Shown one piece after another: positions 47,400 through 60,239 of a stretch of 64,000 bases of DNA. The DNA is from Margaritifera margaritifera (lineage: Eukaryota; Mollusca; Bivalvia; Unionida; Margaritiferidae). Positions within the stretch are counted from its first letter, which is position 1, and every line of letters begins with the position of its first letter. The position numbers and the translations under genes are program-made. The notes under the pieces were generated by a model. The model had not been told where the DNA came from. It saw nothing but the letters and a program-made list of their open reading frames with translations, and did no database searches. The stretch covers positions 186,001 to 250,000 of the forward strand of contig JAQPZY010001675.1 in NCBI GenBank assembly GCA_029931535.1. Reading direction: 5' to 3'.

Positions 47400-49440
47400 A
47401 TTTATGGGTTACCTTGTATAAGGAAACAGACAAGGTGTATTGCCCCTTGCCTTTCAAGCATTTTGTAATGTTGCAAAATCATAAGCATTATATATGTTGT
47501 ATAAATGTATTTGTGTTGGATTAACACTTACATATTTTAAACCATTTTAAATCATTTTTTGACATATTCATTTATTTTTGTGGGTGTCAGTTGTCATGAT
47601 TTTTCAAATAATAACATATTTATCAATATTTAAATTCATGTTAAGTTCTAAGGTCAAGGTCAATAGGACTGAAAGAGGAAAAATTGTTTCTGCAAAATAA
47701 ATTGACATCGCAGGCATATAATGTACTGTTTACTGTACTCTTGTTTTGAATTTCAAAGTAATTGATTGGAAGATAAAACATGTTTACAGAGATAGTTTGA
47801 ATACAAACTGTTTGTTTTGTATCATCTTGAATCTTCCTAATTCCTAATGGATGTGATTAACAAAACATGAGAAATTACAAACACACATTTTGTTGTATTG
47901 AATAATCTTGGCATGCTTCTAGTCCCACCTCCTGTTATTATTAAGCCTTCACACTGGGACAGAAACAGAAAGTAAATAAACTTGTGTCTCCTTTATGGAC
48001 ATTTGTTGCAGATTAGATTAAAATTTAAATCTTTGAAATTTGTTACATATTCACAGCAGGACAGATGTTGAAAGTCTTTACCTTGAATTACATAACATGA
48101 CATAGTGACCACATGGATTTTGAAAAAATAGTTTGGTCTGAATTTATGGAAGATGATACTTGTATGCATTTGATAAGGATGATAAAACATGCTGACAGAA
48201 ATAGTTTGAATACAAACACACATTTCAGCCCAAAAGTTTTTAGTTTTGTTAGAAAAATACCAGTTTGGATTTGTTTGCCTTTTCTTTTCTTTGTTTTAAA
48301 CAATAAATGATTCACTAATAGTTGTTTTGTTTTCTGTTTATACACCAACCATGTGGGGGAGGGTTTTATACATGTATTTTGCTCTCCTTCCATTTAATAA
48401 GTACTTTTCCCAACTGATGAACCCCTAGTGGGCATCTAGTCAGATCTTGTGCCCTTGTGAGAACTTGATTTCTGCTTCACATATCTTGACAAAACTGTAC
48501 AGGTTAGTTGCCCTGTAAGACACAAAGAAGTCTATAATTATATGGAAATCCAAAGGTCAGTGAGTAAGGAAACTTGCCTACCACAAACAAAGTAGTTTCT
48601 GTATAATAATTGTTTGAACCTCTATTTCAGATACATTCACTGAGCTCTGCAGGTTGGTTGCCTTATGAGATAAATAAAAATTTCTATTGCCGTAGGGGGT
48701 TACTGTGAACAGGACAAACACAACTGATTCCTCACAATAACTTGAGGTCTACTAAACATAACTTTACCAAGCCTCATAGGTATGTTTCTCTTACAGAAAA
48801 AGAAGCCTATTAATTTAAGTGTCCAAAAGGCAAAGGTGAAAAGCACTGCAGTAATAAAAAGCATCAACCAAACCCAGATATATTGTTTTGGGAATACCAC
48901 AGTTGAGAAACAGTTCCTACATGACAACTCAGATCGACTTCACATATTATCACCAACCTTAAAAGCTTAGTATCATTTCACGATACAAAAATGCCGGGAT
49001 TCCACTAACAGACATCCTGGCGTACTATATGCCTAAAATTGCAGGGATGGACAGTGTAGTAACTTCCAAACATGTTGCCTTTATGCCCAAATCAACAGAC
49101 AGTCGGACGTCCCAGTAAATTTGTACCTAAGGGTAAAACTTGTTTTCCTCACAATTATCAAGGTGGTATACGAGAATTAATCACTAATCAATAGCTGTTA
49201 ACATGATTAATTACTTTATTACTTATGCGGCAGTCGATCTATTGGTATCATAATCGTACCATACCAGTCATGTGCATGTATGGTTAAGCGCAACTACTAA
49301 TGCTATCGGATTTTCTTGATGTTGACAAGTTGTTTGTTAAAAATATGAAAATGTTTAAAGAATGAACTGCTTTAATGCACTTTTAACTTCCGAACTTGAC
49401 TAGAAAGTGTCAACCTAGCTAGTGAGTATATATGTTAGTA
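47400..49440. other. Non-coding with scattered repeat traces
   Basis: Short traces of the 'aaggtcaaggtcaataggactgaaagagg' unit occur at ~47.65 kb and between 48.46 and 48.80 kb. A ~55-bp motif ('aaaacatg.t.acagaaatagtttgaatacaaac') occurs at ~47775 and ~48184. No gene was recognised. Confidence 0.5.
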
Positions 49441-49630
49441 TCTTAAATTTATTTGCATGCAATCATGGCTCAACGTAGTTTCAGTGACTTCGTCATTATC
49501 AGCAGTAAGATGAATTCTTCCCAAGCTCAAAAAGTGGCTAAACGAAATGACATTTGGACAATGGAAATTCTGAACAAAATTTCCAAAACCTTTTAGAAGC
49601 AGGGATCTTCAAAGCAAATGTTTAACTTAC

Positions 49631-49925
49631 TGTAAATATTTTCCCTTGCATCTTAAGTCGGCTGTTTTGATCAGCATTCCCGTATCAAGAGTGGGATAGT
49701 CCAGTTATGAATAGACTCGTTGGGTAACGTGATAGTGCATGTGGTACTTGGTGTATATAAGGGCTGAATCTGAGTGGATTCAAGATTGGAATGTGTATTG
49801 TCCTCGGAGCAAGAAGCTAAGAGAAAAACGATAAGGTCAAGATAATCGTGAAGTAATTATTCTAATAAGTAGGCCAAGGATGAAGTACGTGAAGAAGGCT
49901 TTCCATGACTCCAGCGATACTAAAG
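49631..49925 (+). repeat. Left LTR
   Basis: It starts TGTAAATATTTTCCC. It contains 'agcattcccgtatcaag', 'gtccagttatgaatagactc' and a TATA-like 'tatataaggg'. The exact 3' end is uncertain because similarity continues through 'aaggctttcca'. Confidence 0.75.
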
Positions 49926-51735
49926 GTGTTAAGGGTACCATTCTCACACTTTTAGGACAGACAACTTTCACTTTTGGTATGGGCGACAACTTCTACCAGG
50001 AAAGAAATATTAGAATCAGTGGTGATGGAGCATATGCTAATTCTGCCGAAACAGATGACAGGAGAGCTGCATGACAAAATAAGTATGTTGAAAACATCTT
50101 CCGAGCATGACAAGATCGCAAATATTAACATTAGAGGGGATTCCAGCAGAAATTCTTACTCTAAATCCTCGACTCGCGTCAAATGCTTCAAATGTCGTCA
50201 GAGGGGACATATTAAGAAAATTGTCCAGAATTAAACAAACCTGAAAAAATAATGGTAAAAACATGAAGGGCCAAGTTACAGCTGGAACACCGCAGAGATT
50301 GCGCAGGCGCCGGGGCTGGCGCAGTGATATTCATCCAATCCGATGCTTAGGAAAAGTAAACAAACAGCAGCACTCAGCTAGAGTCTAATCTGTAGCTACC
50401 GAGGCAGGAATGTACGTAGCAGCCAACATCCAAGGTCGTGATACCAAGTTTTTGATTGGTACTGGAGCGACCGTTACATTGGTGTCTGAGAAATTCTATT
50501 GACAAATTCTGATCCAAAACTGGCCTCCACTCGTCAAGGCTAAGCAAGATATCATATCTGCAGGAGGTACCATTCTAATGCTTTTAGGACCGACAATTTT
50601 CACTTTTCATATGGCGGCAACTTTTACTAGAGCAAGGCAGTCATGGCAAAGATAGATGTCGCCGGGATCATAGGTTTGGACTTTATGAGAGAAAATCACA
50701 TGTCCATTGATGATGTATTCAGGATGTGTAACAAGGCACTGTCAGTCACGTTTGAATGAGCCTTAGTGTGTTACAGGCTCGGTGGATTAACTCCAAGAGC
50801 GGCAGAAATCGACAGTTCTATGCAAATGCCTAGACTATAGACTGAAGAGCAATGGGAATCACATATACAAGCATGCATTAAGGAGAAACGGGACAAGAAA
50901 TTTGAATGCACAACATGTGGATATGGGACGAACAATTTGGCAGGCCTAACATTGGCAGCTGTTAAATTGATAACGGAAAGCGAAAGTGACTTGGAACCCA
51001 GAATCCAGGGCAGCTCAGCTACCTGTTGGGGTCTAGAGAAGACGTGACAGCCATATCTCAGGCGCAGAAAGAATCTGAAAAAGATTTTGGTGGCGAAAGA
51101 ATGTTCCAAAACCCATGCAGCCTGCACCACCAGCAGCCCCAAAGAGGCAGCAGTAATTGCAGGAACTGCAATGAAGATCACTCCCAGTACAAAGATGACT
51201 ACAGGACGATGGACTACGCCAAATGTGTTGACGCACTCCTCCATCAGGGTAGTTCGTCCTAACAATACATCAAGGATGGGTCTGTGCAGACAGGATTTTA
51301 TGCCAGACATAAAACGACCAATGTATACAGACTGGGGCACGCAGTCTGTGTAGGGATAGACCTGTACAGACAGAGTTATTTGTTGGGAACGTGACAAGAG
51401 GGAGCCGAAGAAACAGCGATGGTTCAGAAGAGTTGAAACAATTCAAGCAGAGACAGGAGAAGAACGATAAGTAATGGAACAGAAAGAGGAGTTCTATGAA
51501 TGAGATTGCTGACATTTGTTTCTGAGTTCAATGTTTAGGGAGTAAAGTAACTGTCCTGTATTAAAACTACAATGTAAAAATACGTTGTATCGAATCAATG
51601 CAAATCAACGCATCATGTTAAAACATTCTGATCAATTATTGATTTATTGGATGATTTATTTTCATAATTAAACGTTGTTTCATTATGTTTGTTTTTTTTC
51701 CAAATGTGAGACGCATTTCTCAGAGGCGTGGGTAT

Positions 51736-52090
51736 TGTAGCGATTTTCCCCTGCATCTTAAGTTGACCATTTTGATTAGCATTCCCGTATCAAGAATAGG
51801 ATGGTCCAGTTATGAATAGACTCGTCAGGTTACGTGATAGGTCACGTGGTATCTGGTGTATATAAAGGCCCGAAGCTGAGCGGATACAAAATGGCCGAAT
51901 GGCCACACACGTCGTTAATCCAACGAACGAACGAACAACGGATTCAAAATTGGAATGTGTATTTTCCTCAGAGTAAGAAGCGCAGAAAAAAAGCGAGAAG
52001 GTCAGGATAATATTGACGTAATTATTCTAATAAGTAGGCTAGGGGTGAAGTACCTAAAGAAGGCTTTCCACGACTCTAGCGATACGAAAG
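51736..52090 (+). repeat. Right LTR
   Basis: It starts TGTAGCGATTTTCCC after a purine-rich 'cagaggcgtgggtat'. It matches the left LTR but has an extra ~58 bp containing 'aacgaacgaacgaacaacg'. TATA-like 'tatataaagg' is present. Confidence 0.75.
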
Positions 52091-52159
52091 ATGATAAAGG
52101 GAATAGTTATTTTATCTTGCACGCATAGATAAGCGCCAAGGCTTGAGAGGATTTATCAG

Positions 52160-52420
52160 GTGCCAATACCAATCACTGGAAAACCAGAGTACGAACATCA
52201 AGGAGAAAGTTTTGCTACCAAAGCTGTAAATATTCGTTTATGCATGCCCCATTACACATCACAATACTTTGATTGGTTGGAAATTGATAATGACTTAGAG
52301 AAGTTTTGTAAAGTTTGCCGTGCCTCAAAAACATTGAATGCCTTTGCTAAAGATGGTGCAGGGCTTCAATTTGAAGATTTTCTTGTACATTACAATACAA
52401 ATATCCTCAAAAAAAAAGAT
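52160..52420 (+). pseudogene. Possible zinc-finger (TTF/hAT-type) exon fragment
   Basis: The + ORF contains 'FDWLEIDNDLEKFCKVCRAS' followed by 'NAFAKDGAGLQFEDFLVHYN'. This resembles the CxxC ... H finger region at the N-terminus of hAT-derived/ZMYM-like proteins. The second half of the finger is not clear and the ORF ends in a poly-T stretch. It may be a transposase fragment. Weakly supported. Confidence 0.35.
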
Positions 52421-52627
52421 TTGCTGGTTGTTTTTTTGTTTTGTTTTTTTGTTTTTCTTTTTTAGTTAGTACAATTATTTTGTGGTGATGCGTGTCTTAG
52501 GTGATAATATAACTATTTAAAATTTATTTAGGACTACCCATTCTATCACACACTCCTTTGCATGGGCTGTCAGTCATTGGAGAAAAAAAAGAAAACGCAT
52601 ATCAAAACTGTCTCAGCCAAATTCTCA

Positions 52628-52629
<2 letters not shown>

Positions 52630-52713
<84 letters not shown>
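52630..52713. repeat. (TA)n microsatellite
   Basis: Uninterrupted AT/TA for ~84 bp. The ORF over it, which translates as Ile-Tyr repeats, is not a gene. Confidence 0.97.
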
Positions 52714-52717
<4 letters not shown>

Positions 52718-52719
52718 AC

Positions 52720-54300
52720 AGATTAAAATTAAAAGTATTGCACTGTACAATCTATTTAATAAATATTTTGTACTAATAGAAGATGCATGGCTAGATAATA
52801 ATTGCTCTTCAATTAGAAACTTTGGTCTGACAGATGCCAGTGTTATTGTATTATTCGTACAATGAAGTATCTACTAATCTTTAAGATTTTTACATCTTTC
52901 TTTAAATCTCTAGCTATCACATATAATAACAGAAACCGTAACAATATGTTGGTGCCAAAGAAATTTAAAGAGATATTACTGCTGGACGTTTTGAGACTTG
53001 TAGTATTTAAGGCTGAAACTTCTGAAAAGCATACACATGAAGTCCTGGACTTCCAGATTTAGGAAATTAGTGGAATGTATATGTTCATTACATCCATGGT
53101 CCATAAGGCCTGACTTCAAAAAAATTGTAAACCTGTACTGACAAAAGTGTTATTTGGCTTGTACTTTTGACATAACGCTCATTCAAAGTTTTGTTGCATC
53201 TCTGCCATGAGAACTGATTCGACCATATACTGTTGAAACTTCTTGACTTCCTCTGGTTATAATTTTCATCCCGATCACCTTTCTTTCTCTTACTCATGAT
53301 GGTTAATGCTGTCTATGATAATAATAGTGTTGTTTTTTCCCCATAAGGTGTTATTAATTGATAAATAGTTAACCGGTGATGATTTACACTATCAAATTGA
53401 TTTTATTGGCTGTTACTACTGAAGAGCAAATTGACAAACTCAGATAGGTGCTTTATTTGCTAGATTGATCTTTACTTTCCTATTGTTCTCTGCGTCATTG
53501 CTTCTGTTTGAAACCAAGCCACAATGGTACTTATTGTTACAGCAATAGCAACAACATCTTCGCTAGCTAAGGGTCGTCGCTCACCTTCGTCGATATGAAA
53601 CGAAGTGGATCGATGACCTTTGGCTAGGGAAAATGTGCCGGCAATTTAAAGTAGAGAATCTGTTTGATGCCTGAAAGTATGCATAGCAGTATTGATGGGA
53701 TAACTCGGGCGTGGCAGTGTATACTTTAATCAGGTTTCTTGACAGAAGTATTAAACTATGATTAGGAAGCAATTATGACTGACACCCAAGACAGTCTGAC
53801 ACATGTAATAAGAAGATTTGCCATCCCGTGTTTTGTCAGATAAATGGTTTGAAATTATTTGATTTTACAGTTGTGAAGTTAAATATAAGCAAAATAATAA
53901 TGTATACATTTGCAGTTGGTTAAAATATCAATATAAATCCGTATCTTCAAATCACATAATAATATGAATCATAATCAAAACTTTAGACATATGCGTCAAA
54001 ATATGAATCGTTATAATTTTTGAATATGTGTTAATTACTACAAAGGAACTAACTAATAATCTGGAGGAGAAAAAAAGAAAGCAAAAATACAGACAATCAC
54101 TTTAAAAGAAAACGAAAAAGTGAGTACATTATTAGCAACAGAAGCAGTTGAAGCAACAAATGTAAATATATTGAATTATGATCTTTTATAGTACTTAATT
54201 AGGGCTGGTTAAAAAAAGGGTACTTGTTTAATGTTCAATAAGTTCATTGAAAGATTATGGTGCAGACTTTAATAATTGAATGTGAAGTTGAAAGATTTTG
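52720..54300. other. Non-coding, no recognised feature
   Basis: I see no supported gene. Short ORFs on both strands lack recognisable motifs. The sequence is AT-rich, with no clear repeat structure. Confidence 0.4.
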
Positions 54301-54313
54301 TTTTTAAAAACAC

Positions 54314-54545
54314 CTAAATTTGGTATAATCTTCTGATTATTACTTGAAGTAGATCTATAAATTTAGCCATATCTGGATGCTTCCAATAATATTTAGGTAT
54401 ATACTTACATCTATATTCCATGTAACACTGACATTTTAATACAAAATGAAATTCATCCTCTATCGTATTACAAAAACGACATGTTTTATTTTCATATGAT
54501 ACCGCATGCGCATCTACCTGTTTCAACATATCCAGAAATATCGTT
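54314..54545 (-). mobile_element. LINE C-terminal fragment, antisense
   Basis: The - strand reads 'KTCRFCNTIEDEFHFVLKCQ' followed by 'YRCKYIPKYYWKHPDMAKFI', which is the Cys/His block at the end of non-LTR reverse transcriptases ('C..C....DE.HF...C'). The upstream part of the same ORF (54546-54616) belongs to the neighbouring MITE sequence, so the ORF is a chimera of two repeats. Confidence 0.7.
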
Positions 54546-54720
54546 GCAGGGGAAAGGCGTAAACAAGTAAGCAAGGGGTTTGTGGGACGGAACCTCCACA
54601 TTTTAAACGTTTCCATGGAATAATTTTGACCATCTAACTGTAATGAAAACCTGTTCTAGGAAAGGTTCCGGTTGTTTCGCGTTCATTTTACACGGGGAGG
54701 TGAGACACGCCGGCTCCTCC
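54546..54720. mobile_element. MITE fragment, same family as 55.13-55.38 kb
   Basis: 'ggcgtaaacaagtaagcaag', 'gtgggacggaacc', 'gtttccatggaataatttt', 'ccggttgtttcgcgttcatt' and 'gccggctcctcccctgg' match the complete copy at 55.13-55.38 kb in order. The left terminus is missing. Confidence 0.65.
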
Positions 54721-55127
54721 CCTGGTTCTTATTATATGCTGTGCATTATTTGTTATAATATGTAGCGTGTTAGGCATTGTAGGTAGATCAGGGTCTTAGA
54801 TCTATGGCTCGTAACTAGAATTTAGACTTTCTACTCTAAGGAAAGATGAGGAGGATGTAATTCTCTTGCACTGTTTATGTATAAATACACAGGTTGTCGA
54901 GCAAGTTCCTGCTGGCGGTGCACCCTATATACAACTCGAACTACAATCGTACGCATTCATGCGTATGCACCACATTAATAAATACGTAGGCTATAACTAG
55001 AGGAATGTTCGTTCTCATTCAGAACCGGGTCCTTCTACAGGCCTTATTCAGGACTTTACCTTATTCAGGCATAATAGTTCTTCAAAACTCAGGTGAGCTA
55101 CATTCGTAAATGAAACACAAATTCAGC

Positions 55128-55384
55128 AGAGGTGGATCCAGGAATATCGTTTATTGGGGGCGTAAACAAGTAGGCAAGGGGTATGTGGGATGGAACCCCT
55201 GGTGGGGGCCAAAGGGGTGAAGCCCCCGGAAATTCCTGCATTTTAAGTGTTTCCATGACATAATTTTAACAATCTAACTGTAAAGAAACTTACTATAGAA
55301 AACATTCCTGTTGTTTCGCGCTCATTTTAAGAGGGGGCGCGCGCCTGCTTGTCCCCCCTCCACCCCCGCCCTGATCCGCCCCTA
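55128..55384. mobile_element. hAT-like MITE, ~257 bp
   Basis: The left end 'cagaggtggatccagg' is an imperfect inverse of the right end 'cctgatccgccccta'. The interior is locally GC-rich ('aaggggtgaagcccccgg', 'gggggcgcgcgcctgc'), unlike the AT-rich flanks. The 'ggcggatccagg' terminus is typical of hAT-type non-autonomous elements. Confidence 0.65.
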
Positions 55385-55547
55385 CAGTTAGTGCTATTGT
55401 AAAAATGTTAACAATAGTAAAAGTAAGATATTCTTTATATTCAAAAGCTATTTGCAAGGTGAATATATAGTCTTGCTCTAATACAGGTTTCACGCCTAGA
55501 TTTCCAATTGTGAACAAAATTATCTTTCAAGCGTTGCTTTACTTTTT

Positions 55548-55718
55548 TTTGTTGGTTGGTTTAACAGCCCTTTTAACACATTATGGCAGCCAAGTGCCTT
55601 TCCCAAGGACACATCGGAAGCAGCCGACACAGGCTGACCTGGGCGGGTATCAAACTTGCGACCCTTGTATTATGAATATGACGCTCTACCAGCTAAGCTG
55701 CCGCGGCTCCCGCATTGT
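55548..55718 (-). mobile_element. tRNA-derived SINE, - orientation, complete head
   Basis: Read on the - strand from 55715, 'gggagccgcggcagcttagc' then 'tggtagagcg' forms an A box. 'gcaagtttgatacccgc' forms a B box. The body has 'gtccttgggaaaggcacttg' and the tail 'gttaaaccaaccaaca'. It is the best-preserved of three copies (others at 1.6 and 6.9 kb). It is not a tRNA gene, because the head runs directly into a SINE body. Confidence 0.85.
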
Positions 55719-55849
55719 TTTACAACTTGTAGGAACACATCAATATTACCTACAACTTGTTTCAACCATATGTGTCTGAAACCAAGAGTTTCTAAATGTT
55801 CTTTCATTGATACTACTCATGAAATTGTATTTGGGTTTATTATTCTGCA

Positions 55850-56735
<886 letters not shown>

Positions 56736-56810
<75 letters not shown>

Positions 56811-56811
56811 T
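56736..56811. repeat. (TA)n(CA)n microsatellite
   Basis: An alternating TA run of ~65 bp ends in five CA repeats. Confidence 0.95.
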
Positions 56812-57714
56812 AAATTGATTAAAAATCTTGTATGTGTTATGGAGCATAGGCACGAGCACTGCACCGGGCACATGATACACCTTTAAGGGGTTCTACAGCA
56901 ATGTATGTAATTATGATGGACAAGAAAACTACTTAGTTTGACATTTAACCTCCATTTGTGACTATGACCTTTAATCTAGAAGTATGGGTTTGGTGACATA
57001 TAGTCTAGTGGTGATACATTTTTGGATCAACTTTCAAAGACTATCTTGATCACTTCAAAACTTGAGCGGACACAGAACAAAATATCAGACTGCAAGTTAT
57101 GAAAAAATTATAGTGTACTGGCTTGTACTAGTGACTGTGACTGTAGCTATAAGCAAAATAATCCCCTAATGTAACAAGAATTACAAGTGAAATTGTATAC
57201 ATAGTTTCTGTCTGTCGTCGTTTTCGACTTTAATATGAAGACGCCATTTTCACCGGATATAGATTTAATAAATTGTCACAAATATTACCACGCTGGCGCA
57301 AGTGCATTTAGTGCCATAATTTTATAACACAGCCAAAAAAGAGCTCATCATTGAACTAATTCATTATGTTACTGATACTATGCTAAATGAGATTAGGGTA
57401 CATGTATTTTTTCTGTTCACTCTATTCCATGCAAAAACTTCGAGATGGCTGTGGCCTGGTTGTCGAAATGTATGCATATCTACCATACCCATGCAACATT
57501 TTTGTTTTAAAAAAATGCTGTAAAAGTGTTTTTTCTACTTGAGAAGCTTGATTTGTCTCGGCTGCGTCAACAATTTGTTAAAGGTTTGGTTAATATTTTT
57601 TATTGTAAAACCGTGTCACTGTTTCATATCTGGCCACAGCCATATGGACGAGGTGACGAGTCTGTTGATGTCAGCGTTTTGTTGACCAATTAAACCTGCT
57701 AAGCAAGTGCAAAA

Positions 57715-58067
57715 GTTCTGACCCGCTGACCGTTGTAAATGCCCATTATTTTTTTTAATTTGCAGATTTTCATGATAAAAAAACGATGGTTTGGACTATT
57801 TCTCGTCCTATGTCAAGGGAGATAGTAAAGTATTCACAAAATAATCTAATTTCAAGACCCGTTCCGGAACATGAGGACCGATCAGCGATACAACGGGTGC
57901 CATCCAACAGACTGTTTAACGGCAATAAAAAGCATCATAACCGCCTAATTATTATAACTACATGACATTATAGAATAATAATTGGGCATATCCAATGTAA
58001 TGCTGAACAAGTAGAAATATATAGAAATATGTATGATATTTACATGGAAAATTACAATAACTTTTAT

Positions 58068-58098
<31 letters not shown>

Positions 58099-58193
58099 GT
58101 AATAATAATAATAATCTTTTATATACTTTTCTCTATCGTCATTAAAAGCATAATGATAAAAATTAATAACATCATTGTCTGTTAATGTTTGTG

Positions 58194-58236
<43 letters not shown>

Positions 58237-58760
58237 ATTAGTAGTATTATTGTTGTTGTTGTTGTTGTTGTATTAATACCAGTAAAGATTTTATAATATA
58301 AAACATTTGTTCTTCTTATTATTATACACTTATTGAATAACATATATTCTTTGGGGTATACATACTAAAGAAATTGGAATTTCACACGTAAATATCGTGC
58401 ATGTTTCTACTTATTAGTGTTAAAATTGGATATTTGAGAAGATATGTCTTAGTATTATTCTATAACGTCATGTAGGTATAATAATTACAATTTTAAAATG
58501 GCTTTCTAGGCGGTTATGAAGCTTTATATTGCCGTTAAAAAGTCTGTCATAATGATACCCGTTATCGCAGACTGATCAGCGTGTTCCGGAATGGATTTTT
58601 CCGAAACGGGGCTTGAAATTTAGTTATTTTGTTAATAAGTTACGACCTCCCTTGACGAATGGCGAGAAAATGGGCCAACCTGTCTATTTTTTATGACGAA
58701 AATATAAAAATGGATGAAAATAACGGACATTTAAAACCGTCAGCAAACTGGTCAGCGTGA
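57715..58760. mobile_element. Long inverted-repeat (foldback-type) element, ~1.05 kb
   Basis: The left arm (~57715-58010) and the inverse of the right arm (~58435-58760) align over ~300 bp. Paired blocks include 'gctgaccgttgtaaatg' with 'catttaaaaccgtcagc', 'tgtcaagggagatagtaa' with 'ttacgacctcccttgac', and 'aatttcaagacccgttccgg' with 'ccgaaacggggcttgaaatt'. 'tttaacggcaataaaaagc' pairs with 'gctttatattgccgttaaaa', and 'cataaccgcc' with 'ggcggttatg'. The loop holds (AAT)n at 58069-58114 and (ATT)n at 58194-58240, themselves complementary. No ORF. Long arms and no transposase suggest a non-autonomous foldback element. Confidence 0.8.
58069..58270. repeat. Opposed (AAT)n and (ATT)n/(GTT)n microsatellites
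   Basis: (AAT)n at 58069-58114, then ~80 bp, then (ATT)n at 58194-58240 and (GTT)n at 58251-58270. The two tracts can pair with each other inside the larger hairpin. Confidence 0.9.
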
Positions 58761-59609
58761 TCGACGACCCTTGTCAAAGCGGCACACTTGTACGAACGAA
58801 CCAATTCAGACATCTTTCATTTCATTCTACGTCATAAAATGATACTTATTGCATTATTCTGTTCTGTTCTACTATGATTTGCTTTCATGACCCCAGTTTC
58901 AAGTGTGTGTTTCCGAACCCCAATTTCAGGTTCGAGAAGTTATCACATGATCAATGACTTCCGGGTCCCCATTTCCCAGGGTTACTATCAAAATTGTCAG
59001 GAGTGATTATCTTATAATGTACAAATACTATCATTAAAGTAAAGTGTGTGTTTAATTTCAGAAGGCCAGTTTTTGTTATATTTGACAGTTTTTTGCGGAT
59101 AAGACAATCAGACACATGGGACCACAATTTCAGGGATTATTGTCAAAGACTCCACCTGGGCGTTAAAACACGTGTGTTTGTGTTTATGTGTTTGTGTGTG
59201 TTTGTCAGTTAAGAGGATATTTTATTGCTCTAACAAAAACAAATGATATTGCATTGACGTGTAACACTATCAGGTTTCCTTCCTATAATTTACTTCCCTG
59301 AAATAATTACCCATTCTAAACACCCTACCCTACTTTCATTCGGACCATCTCGGCTATTTCTGCGAGACCAAACATATAACTCAGATGTATGTCGGCGTAG
59401 TAATTTGCAGAAAAATAATACAGTTTGTTCGCCCGAAATTTCGCAAAAATAGAAATCGCAATCTATTAAGGTCACCACGATTGGATTGACCGTAGGATTG
59501 ACAGAGAAGCTGAGAATGAAAAAATAGTTTGATGCAATCCTTGTTTAGTAAATAACAGAGGTGGTCCGAATAGCAGCTAATGGCAGTTATCGGCATACAT
59601 TCGAGATAT

Positions 59610-60060
59610 GGAATCAGATCACAATTAATTTTCCTATATAGTCTCTACATTTGTTTGTCAGTACTGAACTTTCCACTGTGTCCAAATCCTAAAAAATCAT
59701 ATGTTGCTGTAAAGTATCTTCAAAGATGAACTCACGCTGAAGTTCTTGTCAAAGGTTAACCGGCATTCTTGTGAATGGCTGGACTGTAAACAAAGCAACG
59801 TGCAATGAGTCACAGATTTTACTTCCGGATCAGCACCAATGCCTCATTACTCACTGTGCACTGTCGCCAAAATACACACAGACAACCACACTATAATGCT
59901 CATATTCTAAACAATAACCAATTTCCTTTAAATCAATACTAAGAATGACTAAATCTAATCCATACATCACCACCAAAATGAGAGAGGAAAAAAGGATCTA
60001 AAAATAGACTCGGACTACATTCGTACTGAACCGGAAGTATTAATTGTGTCCTGATTCCAT
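59610..60060 (+). repeat. Direct repeat copy 1 (~430 bp), partner at 62.01-62.46 kb
   Basis: Shared blocks in order are 'cagatcacaattaattttcc', 'tttgtttgtcagtac', 'atcttcaaagatgaactcac', 'ggctggactgtaaacaaag', 'cactgtcgccaaaatacaca', 'caatttcctttaaatcaata' and 'gatctaaaaatagac'. Copies run in the same orientation. The small ORFs here are not genes. Confidence 0.85.
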
Positions 60061-60239
60061 ATGATCCGTAGGATTGACCAAGAAGATGCAAATGCCCCAC
60101 CCGTACAGGCACAGTAAGGGGCAGTAACTCCCAAAACGACAAGGGAGTTAATAGAAACTATTCTAGAGAAACTGTTTATCGCCTCTGTCTCTCTCATATT
60201 GAAATCCTATCGATCTATATGTTATTAGTATCGAAGCAA

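Larger units (their letters stand above)
49631..52090 (+). mobile_element. Degenerate LTR retrotransposon (Ty3/gypsy-like), internally deleted
   Basis: Direct repeats of ~295 bp and ~355 bp lie at 49631-49925 and 51736-52090. Between them is a CCHC-type zinc knuckle ('CFKCRQRGHIKK', with the last Cys replaced by Val) at ~50180-50230. A retroviral-type aspartic protease follows at ~50410-50760, with 'MYVAANIQGRDTKFLIGTGA' where Asp is expected before TG, and 'GLDFM' blocks after a frameshift. No reverse transcriptase or integrase remains. The antisense ORF at 50771-51397 is a shadow. It is non-functional. Confidence 0.75.

Noticed and set aside
49465..49595. Short + ORF starting ATGGCTCAACGT with a weak resemblance to the N-terminus of Crypton/YR-type proteins
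   Set aside because: Only about 43 codons before a stop, no following domain, and similarity too weak to call.
50771..51397. 208-codon - strand ORF
   Set aside because: It lies antisense across the degenerate LTR-retrotransposon interior. It has no recognisable domain and its composition is a mirror of the + strand; it is a shadow ORF.
53088..53297. - strand ORF beginning MSKRKKGDRDENYN
   Set aside because: A possible N-terminus of a hAT-like protein was considered, but no Cys/His finger or downstream domain was found.
55640..55718. Possible tRNA gene
   Set aside because: A and B boxes are present, but the acceptor stem is not closed and a SINE body follows directly.
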